DNA of 6,701 nt from Nitrospirota bacterium (GTDB lineage Bacteria; Nitrospirota; CAKKRA01; 9FT-COMBO-42-15). The notes under the pieces were generated by a model. The model ran no database searches. It was not told the DNA's origin and was given only the letters and a program-made list of their open reading frames with translations. Each line of letters begins with the position of its first letter. Position 1 is the stretch's first letter. The translations under genes and the position numbers were made by a program. The DNA is taken from positions 1 through 6,701 of the forward strand of contig JACPZJ010000229.1 in the NCBI GenBank assembly GCA_016195585.1, given 5' to 3'. Shown here piece after piece: positions 1 to 5,317 of the stretch.

Positions 1-747
1 AGCGCCGAGCACAGCTAATATCTCAAAGCCTGCAAAGCCGCGTGCAAGCGTATAAACAGCAGTCTTTGTAGTAAAGGCCGACATAAACACAGCCCCTGTA
101 ACAGTGGCCTTTGGATAGGCATCAGGCAGCCATCCGTGAATTGGCGGGACAGCCGCATTCAGGCAGAAGCCGATCATTATCAGATAGGTTGCGAGTGTGG
201 CGCCCTCCGGCGCAATAGCAGTAAAGACAAAACTGTTTGTCTCTCCATATCTAAGCGCTATGCCTGCAAGCAGAATGAGGCCGCCTGCAACATGGACTAA
301 AAGGTACCTGTATCCTGCGTCCACTGCCTCTTTGGTTCTTCTGAACCACACAAGAAATACAGAGGCAAATGCCATCACCTCCCAGAAAATAAAGAGGGTA
401 ACATAGTCGCCTGCAAATGTCGCGCCGAGTGAGCCTCCAACATATAGAAAGGCGGCAATATGCTGGCCGTCGTCCTCAACATGGAGGCTGTATATTATTC
501 CAATCAAGGCCATGAGGGTGAATACATTGGCAAAGACAAGGCTGAGCTTATCAACCCTTCCAAAGACAAGGTCAAGGCCAATAAATTTTACAGTCCCAAA
601 TACACCCTGAGACATGGATACAACAGTCAGAAATGCAGCAGCTCCGACTAATAAAAGGAATATCTGTTTGGCGCGGCCTTTTAAAAAGGGTATTAAAAAG
701 GCGCCGAGTATATAGAAGGCTGCTGGATGCATCCACAGGTCAGTCAT
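1..747 (-). CDS. Second antiporter-like proton-translocating subunit (MrpD/NuoM-type), N-terminal 249 residues; 3' end outside window
   Basis: The frame is open from the ATG at 747 to the left edge. The protein starts MTDLWMHPAAFYILGAFLIP and shows at least seven hydrophobic segments. Superfamily hallmarks are FIFWEVMAFASVFLVW with the TM5 glutamate at 123, then CLNAAVPPIHGWLPDAYPKAT at 195-215 with His204, and SAFTTKTAVYTLAR with the TM8 lysine at 228. In the alignment with the neighbouring 494-residue subunit, the TM7 lysine position is occupied by Asn197. This is therefore a divergent branch, closer in feel to Na+/H+ antiporter subunit D proteins than to NuoM or NuoN. The start is fixed by AAGGAGG six bases upstream and by an 8-base overlap with the preceding gene. 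It probably forms another pumping or structural module of the membrane arm. Confidence 0.88.
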   Translation of the reverse strand, partial: MTDLWMHPAAFYILGAFLIPFLKGRAKQIFLLLVGAAAFLTVVSMSQGVFGTVKFIGLDLVFGRVDKLSLVFANVFTLMALIGIIYSLHVEDDGQHIAAFLYVGGSLGATFAGDYVTLFIFWEVMAFASVFLVWFRRTKEAVDAGYRYLLVHVAGGLILLAGIALRYGETNSFVFTAIAPEGATLATYLIMIGFCLNAAVPPIHGWLPDAYPKATVTGAVFMSAFTTKTAVYTLARGFAGFEILAVLGA

Positions 748-997
748 AGTAGTCCTCCTTTTTCATCAGGAAGGCATGACCTATCCCCTTGCAGATTATT
801 ATCAGGAGTAAGCAGCCTATAAGCCCAAAGATTGACCAGAAGCCCCAAATCTTATCGCCAAAGAAGTGCTCTGCTGCATGTTCAGAGGTTAGTCTTATGC
901 CGACCTCAAACAGGACAACAAGGATAATAATTATATAAAATATTGTTTTTATTTTTTTCGCGCCCTTTGGGTCTTCTATGTATTTTTCAAGTTTCAT
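740..997 (-). CDS. Small two-helix membrane protein between antiporter subunits
   Basis: This is an 85-residue protein with a basic N-terminus (MKLEKYIEDPKGAKKIK) and a first membrane helix at about 18-36. A short loop EHAAEHFFGDKIWG (39-52) follows, then a second helix at about 54-77 and a charged tail KKEDYYD. The loop's His and Glu residues and the aromatic FWSIFGLIGC run suggest a conserved family rather than a random ORF. It is not NuoA or NuoK and lacks their motifs. It is translationally embedded: its ATG overlaps the upstream stop (ATGA), AAGAGG lies seven bases upstream, and its last codons overlap the next start by 8 bases (ATGACTGA). Such coupling suggests it is made stoichiometrically with the two antiporter subunits, perhaps as a linker or assembly subunit. 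I recall similar EDYYD-ended small proteins beside antiporter genes in other bacteria but cannot name the family. Confidence 0.85.
   Translation of the reverse strand: MKLEKYIEDPKGAKKIKTIFYIIIILVVLFEVGIRLTSEHAAEHFFGDKIWGFWSIFGLIGCLLLIIICKGIGHAFLMKKEDYYD
754..760 (-). promoter_or_regulatory. Strong ribosome binding site for the second antiporter subunit
   Basis: The minus strand reads AAGGAGG, a near-perfect anti-16S match, followed by six bases and the ATG at 747. It lies inside the 3' end of the 85-residue gene, in the codons for its KKEDYYD tail, so that tail's coding sequence is under double constraint. Confidence 0.8.
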
Positions 998-2478
998 TTA
1001 ATTACCTCTTTTGCAAGGTTTATTATAAAATCAGGATACAACCCAAGTATCACGCTCGCTATGGCAGTTAATACAAGAGGAACCACAATAAATGGCACCT
1101 CTTTAATCTCATCGTGATGGCTATGGCCATCCCCTGCCTTTTCTTTTTCAAAGAATGCCTTGTATATAATCGGCACAAAATATGCCGCATTAAGCAGCGA
1201 GCTTACAAGAAGGACAATAAGCACAACCATACTCTGCCTTTCAAGCGAGCCGACAACAAGGTGCCACTTTGTAATAAAACCGCTCGCAGGCGGCACACCT
1301 ATCATGCTCAGGGTTGCAATTGCAAAGGCTGCCATTGTCCATGGCATCTTTTTGCCTATGCCGCTCAACTGGCTTATCTCGGTCTTGTGAGCTGAGGCAT
1401 ATATGGAGCCTGCACAGAAAAATAATGTTATCTTTGAAAAGGCATGATTGGTTATATGGATAATGCCGCCGACCATGCTGCTCGGCGTCAATAGCGCTGC
1501 GCCGAGAATTATATAAGAGAGCTGGCTTATAGTGGAGAAGGCCAGCCTTGCCTTTAGATTGTCGCGGCTCAGGGCAATGGCAGAGGCCGTGATTATTGTT
1601 AATGAGGCCAAGAAGACTGTAAACATATCCACGCCAAGATTTTTCATAAGACCTGCGCCAAATACAAAAAATATAACGCGTAAAACTGTAAAGACCCCTG
1701 TCTTGACCACTGCAACAGCATGAAGCAGGGCGCTTACAGGCGTAGGCGCCACCATTGCAGCAGGAAGCCAGCCATGGAATGGCATAACAGCGCACTTTGC
1801 AAATCCAAAGAGGAACAGGACAAATATAATGGAGAGCAGCAAAGGATTAGCATCCTGAACCGCAGACGGGAATAACCCGCCCCTCGTAAATTCAAGCGTC
1901 CCGGCAAGATTGTATGTCAGGATGATTGCTGCAACCAAAAATACCTTGGCCGCGCCAAGGAGGTATACAACATATTTCCTTGCGCCTGCCCTTGCCTCAT
2001 CTGTATCTTTATGTCCAACAAGGGGATATGTAACAATGGTCAGGCCTTCGTAGAATAAAAACATTGTAAAGAGGTTTGCAGAAAATGCCACACCCATTGT
2101 TGCAGAAAGGGCAACTGCAAAGAAGGTGAAATACCTTGTCTGGGCATGCTCATCAAGTGTGCGCATGTACCCTATTGAATAAAAGGATGTCAGTATCCAG
2201 AGAAAGGATGCGCCTAATGCAAAGAGGATACTGAATGCATCCACCTTGAATTTTATATCAATCCCAGGCAGCAGATGGAAAAGGGTGTATTCTATTGTCT
2301 TTCCATCAAGGATTGCAGGAACCATAGACACAACAATCAGGAACTTTAATACACCTGCTGCTATAGACCAAAACTCCCTGAGATTCGGCTTCTTTTCACC
2401 GGTCAGTATAATAAGAAAGGCGCCGGCTGTAGAGACCAGAATCGCAAGTAAAGGCCTTATTGATATAATTGTTTCCAT
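994..2478 (-). CDS. Proton-translocating antiporter-like subunit in the nuoL position (NuoL/NuoM/MrpD superfamily)
   Basis: This 494-residue protein has about 14 predicted helices and the Proton_antipo_M core. The proton-path residues are all present: Glu144 in FYEGLT (TM5), Lys228 in GFAKCAVMPFHGWLP with His235 (TM7), Lys259 in AVVKTGVF (TM8), His345 and Lys349 in NHAFSKITLFFCAGS, and Lys404 in GVPPASGFITKWHL (TM12). It should therefore conduct protons, or exchange cations, in the membrane arm. It occupies the slot after nuoK where nuoL is normal, but it is short for NuoL (usually over 600 residues) because it lacks the long lateral helix and final TM. MrpD and NuoM/NuoN-like proteins are nearer this size. 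A cytoplasmic loop near 450-457 is His-rich (DGHSHHDE). A TAAGG overlapping the nuoK stop serves as ribosome binding site. The product stop overlaps the next start (ATGA). Whether to call it nuoL, nuoM or mrpD is open. Confidence 0.9.
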   Translation of the reverse strand: METIISIRPLLAILVSTAGAFLIILTGEKKPNLREFWSIAAGVLKFLIVVSMVPAILDGKTIEYTLFHLLPGIDIKFKVDAFSILFALGASFLWILTSFYSIGYMRTLDEHAQTRYFTFFAVALSATMGVAFSANLFTMFLFYEGLTIVTYPLVGHKDTDEARAGARKYVVYLLGAAKVFLVAAIILTYNLAGTLEFTRGGLFPSAVQDANPLLLSIIFVLFLFGFAKCAVMPFHGWLPAAMVAPTPVSALLHAVAVVKTGVFTVLRVIFFVFGAGLMKNLGVDMFTVFLASLTIITASAIALSRDNLKARLAFSTISQLSYIILGAALLTPSSMVGGIIHITNHAFSKITLFFCAGSIYASAHKTEISQLSGIGKKMPWTMAAFAIATLSMIGVPPASGFITKWHLVVGSLERQSMVVLIVLLVSSLLNAAYFVPIIYKAFFEKEKAGDGHSHHDEIKEVPFIVVPLVLTAIASVILGLYPDFIINLAKEVIK

Positions 2479-2485
2479 ATTTACC

Positions 2486-2788
2486 TTAACCCTTTAATGA
2501 ATTCATTTCATCAACAAATGTGGTCTTTAAATTCCTGTATGCAGAGATCAGTATTGCAAGGCCTATTGCAGCCTCTGCCGCTGCTACTGTCATAATGAAG
2601 AAGACATAAATCCTTCCTGTCATGGAATCCATATAATGCGCAAAGGCCACAAAATTTATATTCACTGCATTCAGCATAAGCTCAATGGACATGAGGAGTG
2701 TCAGGAAATTCCTCCTCACAAGAAAGCCTGTCATGCCTATTATGAACAGTATCGCAGCAAGTATCAAGTAATAGTGTAATGGTATCAT
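2486..2788 (-). CDS. nuoK: NADH-quinone oxidoreductase subunit K
   Basis: This 100-residue, three-helix membrane subunit has the standard length for the family, which is related to MrpC. Both buried glutamates of the proton path are present at the canonical positions: Glu36 in [10 protein letters not shown] and Glu72 in [12 protein letters not shown]. The RRN after helix 1 and the C-terminal tail of NuoK are also recognisable. The ATG at 2788 has a GAGG five bases upstream, so the gene has its own ribosome binding site even though the palindromic element separates it from nuoJ. Its stop lies seven bases before the next gene. Confidence 0.97.
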   Translation of the reverse strand: MIPLHYYLILAAILFIIGMTGFLVRRNFLTLLMSIELMLNAVNINFVAFAHYMDSMTGRIYVFFIMTVAAAEAAIGLAILISAYRNLKTTFVDEMNSLKG

Positions 2789-2813
2789 AGCAACCTCATT
2801 AAATTTCTTCTAT

Positions 2814-2898
2814 CCCCTCACCCTTCCCTCTCCCCAGAGGGGAGAGGGTTATTATCTTTACTTCCTCTCCCCTTTGGGGAGAGGACTAAGGTGAGGGG
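2814..2898. repeat. 85-bp double-hairpin palindromic element (REP/MITE-like) between nuoJ and nuoK
   Basis: The outer inverted repeats are CCCCTCACC (2814-2822) and GGTGAGGGG (2890-2898), extended by TT/AA with one bulged base. Inside are two perfect hairpins: CCCTCTCCCC/GGGGAGAGGG with a 3-base AGA loop (2826-2848) and CCTCTCCCC/GGGGAGAGG with a TTT loop (2864-2884). They are joined by about 15 AT-rich bases, so the whole can fold as a three-way junction on either strand. It fills most of the 117-bp nuoJ-nuoK gap and encodes nothing. Neither hairpin is followed by a T run on the transcribed strand, so it is not an intrinsic terminator. It would appear in the mRNA as a stable structure and may act on decay or on local expression balance. 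Confidence 0.85.
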
Positions 2899-2905
2899 TC
2901 TTATT

Positions 2906-3409
2906 TTATATCTCCTTCTTTGCTAAAACAATAGCCCCTATCATCGCAACCAATAATATTAATGACGCCACCTCAAAGGGGAAGAGATAATCTGTAAAAA
3001 GCGCCTTTCCTATTGCCTCTGTATTCCCCATCTCCAGAACCTTTGCAATCGGGAACTCTCCTTTTTGTCCTTTTAATGCAGTGCGGGTAATTATATATAA
3101 CACCTCTGCAAATAATACAACGCCCACAAAAAAGGCTATAAGTTTTAGCCTGTTAAACATCCTGTATCTCTGGGTGACATTAAGATACATAATTACAAAT
3201 ATAATCAATACCAGTATTGCGCCTGCATAAACCAGTATCTGCACAGCAGCAAGGAATTCGGAGTTTAATAATAAGAATATCCCGGCCACATGGACGAATG
3301 TTACAAGGAGCGCAATAGCGCTGTGAACAGCATTCCTCTTTATCACCACAAAGAGGGCGCTGATTATAGTAACTGCTGCAAGATAAAAGAAGAGGATATT
3401 CAGTATCAT
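2906..3409 (-). CDS. nuoJ: NADH-quinone oxidoreductase subunit J
   Basis: This 167-residue membrane subunit has five predicted helices. NuoJ sits between NuoH and NuoK, and its third helix (with a pi-bulge near a conserved Tyr) moves during turnover. The hallmark is the segment around residues 50-77, with NSEFLAAVQILVYAGAILVL, the expected Tyr at 61, then IMYLN. The last helix carries PFEVASLILLVAMIGAIVLA at 144-163, typical of the family C-terminus, and the protein ends KKEI. The start chosen is the ATG at 3409, which overlaps the nuoI TGA and opens with the first hydrophobic helix. The upstream ATG at 3442 would add MPACSADRGEG, translated from the palindromic repeat in another frame, and is unlikely. 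The 117-base gap after this gene holds a repeat element. Confidence 0.95.
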   Translation of the reverse strand: MILNILFFYLAAVTIISALFVVIKRNAVHSAIALLVTFVHVAGIFLLLNSEFLAAVQILVYAGAILVLIIFVIMYLNVTQRYRMFNRLKLIAFFVGVVLFAEVLYIITRTALKGQKGEFPIAKVLEMGNTEAIGKALFTDYLFPFEVASLILLVAMIGAIVLAKKEI

Positions 3410-3930
3410 TCCTTCCCCCCTGTCTGCCGAACAGGCAGGCATGGATATTCTATGTCGCCGACCTCAAGGAGCTTCTCCTTTGTCATAGCAATCGTATTTT
3501 TTTCATATTGTGAGAGTTCAAACCTCTTTGTCATTGCCAGCGCCTCAACAGGGCAGGCATCAACACAGTAGCCGCAGAACACGCATCTTGTTATATCTAT
3601 CTGATAAAACCTTGCATACCTCTGGAGCGGTTCGTTTTCCTTCTCGGCGCTCACCACTGTGATACACTTTGACGGGCAGTATGCCTCGCATAAGGCGCAG
3701 CCAACGCATCTCTCTGATCCGTCATCTTTTCTCCTTAAGCAGAGGAGGCCCCTGTAGCCTTCTGGAAGGGGCTTTTGTTGAGGTATCTTTTGAAAAAGAA
3801 ATCTCCTCTTATAAGGATACTCAATCGTTGTCTCCCCCCTCACACCCCTGAGCATAAAAAAGTGTTTAAGCGTTAAGAGGAGCCCCTTTATAATATCTAT
3901 AAAAAGTATGGTCTTTAAGAACTTAATCAT
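3406..3930 (-). CDS. nuoI: NADH-quinone oxidoreductase subunit I (2x[4Fe-4S])
   Basis: This 174-residue ferredoxin-like subunit carries the two 4Fe-4S clusters (N6a and N6b) that pass electrons from NuoG towards the terminal cluster near quinone. Two CxxCxxCxxxCP motifs are complete: CVGCALCEAYCP with Cys 75, 78, 81 and 85, and CVFCGYCVDACP with Cys 116, 119, 122 and 126. In this fold the fourth Cys of each motif ligates the other cluster. The N-terminal amphipathic stretch IIKGLLLTLKHFF (about 13-26) is the usual membrane-surface anchor. The start overlaps the nuoH stop (ATGA) and the stop overlaps the nuoJ start (ATGA). The last residues, CLPVRQTGGKE, are encoded by a palindromic repeat and look like an acquired tail rather than part of the fold. 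Confidence 0.96.
   Translation of the reverse strand: MIKFLKTILFIDIIKGLLLTLKHFFMLRGVRGETTIEYPYKRRFLFQKIPQQKPLPEGYRGLLCLRRKDDGSERCVGCALCEAYCPSKCITVVSAEKENEPLQRYARFYQIDITRCVFCGYCVDACPVEALAMTKRFELSQYEKNTIAMTKEKLLEVGDIEYPCLPVRQTGGKE
3410..3420 (-). promoter_or_regulatory. G-rich ribosome binding region of nuoJ
   Basis: The minus strand reads GGGGGGAAGGA immediately before the ATG at 3409. The AAGG core is only one base from the start, closer than usual; the G run is five bases away. Initiation probably relies on coupling through the ATGA overlap with nuoI. The G run adjoins the palindromic repeat, so the repeat may have remodelled this signal. Confidence 0.4.
3419..3439. repeat. Small palindromic repeat at the 3' end of nuoI
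   Basis: The plus strand reads CCTGTCTG, CCGAA, CAGGCAGG: an 8-bp inverted repeat with one imperfect position and a 5-base loop. It lies wholly inside the nuoI reading frame, encoding the CLPVRQTG tail, and ends about 10 bases upstream of the nuoJ start codon. The sequence is unlike the surrounding AT-rich coding DNA. I recall similar CLPVRQTG-type tails at many protein ends in some environmental genomes, consistent with a dispersed repeat, but this window holds only one copy. Confidence 0.55.
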
Positions 3931-5003
3931 ATAATCCTGATATTATTCTCTATGATAAATTTCACAATCGCAGTAATGGCAATGTTAATAATAGACAAAG
4001 GTATCAGCGCCTTCCATCCCAATTTCATCAACTGGTCATATCTCAGCCTCGGGAGTGTTGCCCTGACCCACATATAAAGGAATAAGAAAAAGAAGACCTT
4101 TGCGCAAAACCAGATTATGGGCTGAACTATATTAATAATGTCAATAGAACTCTTCCATTCAAAGAGAGGCTGCCAGCCGCCAAAGAACAGGATTGTTGCA
4201 AGGCTTGAGATCATTATCATATTTATATACTCTGCCATCATAAAGAAGGCAAAGCCCATGCCGCTGTACTCTGTGTGGAATCCGGCAACGAGCTCGCTCT
4301 CCGCCTCCGGCAAATCAAATGGCGTCCTGTTTGTCTCTGCAAAACCTGAGATAATGAATAATATGAATGCAGGTAACTGATACACTATAAACCAGTGTTT
4401 TGCCTGTGCATTAACTATATCCACCATTGACAGGGAGCCCGCAATGAGAAGCACCCCGACAGTGGAGAGGCCGAGGGACAATTCATAGCTGATCATCTGC
4501 GCAGCAGAGCGCATGGCGCCGAGCAGCGCATATTTGCTGTTTGACGCCCATCCGCCGAGTATTATCCCGTATGTGCCGATAGAGCCGAGCGCAAAGATAT
4601 AAAGGATGCCGATGTTAATATCTGTAATATAGAAATGTATTGTCCTGTCAATTGTAAAGCCAAACAGCTCAAGGTGCAGCTTATAATCCCTTCCAAAGGG
4701 TATAACTGCAAAGGCCGCTAATGCCGTGATGACAACAATTACAGGCGCTGCAAGAAAGATTATCTTATTGGCCGCAGAGGGGATGATAATCTCTTTTAAA
4801 AAGAGCTTGATCCCGTCTGCAAGGGGCTGCAGCAAGCCAAAGGGGCCAACGCGATTTGGACCGAGCCTGTCCTGTATAAGGCCGAGGACGCGGCGCTCCA
4901 TATAGGTAAGAAGCGGCACAACAGCCAGCAGCCCCCCCATCACCACGCCAATGGTAATTAGTATCTCTGTAAACCTTATTATGAGGTTAATGTCTAAGTT
5001 CAT
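3927..5003 (-). CDS. nuoH: NADH-quinone oxidoreductase subunit H
   Basis: This 358-residue polytopic membrane protein is the complex I subunit that joins the membrane arm to the peripheral arm and forms much of the quinone-binding chamber. The N-terminal signature YMERRVLGLIQDRLGPNRVG is at residues 34-53, followed by LLQPLADGIKLFLKE at 57-71. The acidic loop FAETNRTPFDLPEAESELVAG is at 221-241, followed by FHTEYSG, and carries the conserved glutamates and aspartate that couple quinone chemistry to proton channels. The C-terminal RATLPRLRYDQLM motif is at 314-326. The length matches longer family members and all hallmarks are intact. The start ATG has AAAGGG upstream, 9 bases after the coiled-coil gene's stop. 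The stop overlaps the nuoI start in an ATGA, implying translational coupling. Confidence 0.97.
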   Translation of the reverse strand: MNLDINLIIRFTEILITIGVVMGGLLAVVPLLTYMERRVLGLIQDRLGPNRVGPFGLLQPLADGIKLFLKEIIIPSAANKIIFLAAPVIVVITALAAFAVIPFGRDYKLHLELFGFTIDRTIHFYITDINIGILYIFALGSIGTYGIILGGWASNSKYALLGAMRSAAQMISYELSLGLSTVGVLLIAGSLSMVDIVNAQAKHWFIVYQLPAFILFIISGFAETNRTPFDLPEAESELVAGFHTEYSGMGFAFFMMAEYINMIMISSLATILFFGGWQPLFEWKSSIDIINIVQPIIWFCAKVFFFLFLYMWVRATLPRLRYDQLMKLGWKALIPLSIINIAITAIVKFIIENNIRII

Positions 5004-5012
5004 AATAACCCT

Positions 5013-5300
5013 TTAATGTGTCTTTTCCAGAACCTTTATCCTCTTCTCATGGTCACTTGCAATATTGAAGAGTGTATCCATCCCAGAGTGGACCCGGTTA
5101 AAGTGCCCCTCCATTTCAGTCCTTAATTGCTTTACATTGTTTTCTAAGTTATTTACCTTGCCATCTAACTTATCCACTTTATTATCTAAGTTATCCACTT
5201 TGATTTTTAGATCACCAATATCCTTTTTTATTTCTCCCTGACCAGTTTTTAACTCAAGGATATGGTCAAGGACTCTGTTTAATATAGCCTCATCTACCAT
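5013..5300 (-). CDS. Small coiled-coil protein of unknown function inside the nuo operon
   Basis: This 95-residue protein begins MVDEAILNRVLDHILELK. It has no signal peptide, no membrane segment and no cysteine. Its middle third (about residues 31-66) is a regular heptad array of the form LDNKVDK, LDGKVNN, LENNVKQ, with Leu at one core position and Val at the other, so a parallel dimeric or trimeric coiled coil is expected. A second amphipathic stretch with GMDTLFNIASDHEKRIKVLEKTH closes the protein. It is not a known complex I subunit. The gene lies 17 bases after the nuoG stop and 9 bases before nuoH, in the same direction, so it is probably co-transcribed and translated. A GTG at 5309 would add three residues, but it sits one base from the AAAGGAG ribosome binding site, so the ATG at 5300 is preferred. 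Its function is unknown: it could be a passenger gene or an accessory/assembly factor. Confidence 0.75.
   Translation of the reverse strand: MVDEAILNRVLDHILELKTGQGEIKKDIGDLKIKVDNLDNKVDKLDGKVNNLENNVKQLRTEMEGHFNRVHSGMDTLFNIASDHEKRIKVLEKTH
5143..5205 (-). repeat. Three tandem 21-bp repeats encoding coiled-coil heptads
   Basis: On the plus strand three consecutive 21-bp units begin at 5143, 5164 and 5185, each starting TCTAA(G/C)TTAT. The last two units differ at only a few positions and share TTATCCACTTT. Each unit encodes one seven-residue heptad (LDNKVDK, LDGKVNN, LENNVKQ type). The near identity at DNA level suggests recent tandem duplication and a site prone to slippage in multiples of 21 bp. 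Confidence 0.75.
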
Positions 5301-5310
5301 AGCAATCACT

Positions 5311-5317
5311 CTCCTTT
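5311..5317 (-). promoter_or_regulatory. Ribosome binding site that decides the start of the coiled-coil gene
   Basis: The minus strand reads AAAGGAG directly after the nuoG TAG stop. It leaves 10 bases to the ATG at 5300 but only one base to the alternative GTG at 5309, which makes the ATG the workable start. Confidence 0.65.

Noticed and set aside
197..651. Plus-strand open frames opposite the second antiporter gene
   Set aside because: They are antisense to a well-supported coding frame, have no ribosome binding site and no recognisable domain.
1241..1795. 184-residue open frame on the minus strand, rich in Cys and Arg
   Set aside because: It lies wholly inside the antiporter subunit gene in another frame, has low-complexity, unstructured composition and matches no family; it is a shadow of the real gene.
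2826..2884. Hairpins in the nuoJ-nuoK gap as intrinsic terminators
   Set aside because: On the transcribed strand neither hairpin is followed by a T run, and the essential nuoK gene lies directly downstream; a repeat element explains the structure better.
3410..3442. Earlier ATG for nuoJ at 3442 adding 11 residues
   Set aside because: The extra residues come from the palindromic repeat read in a second frame and do not resemble a NuoJ N-terminus; the ATG at 3409 overlaps the nuoI stop and starts directly at the first helix.
5143..5205. Regular short repeats as a CRISPR array
   Set aside because: Units are contiguous 21-mers without spacers and encode in-frame heptads of a coiled coil.
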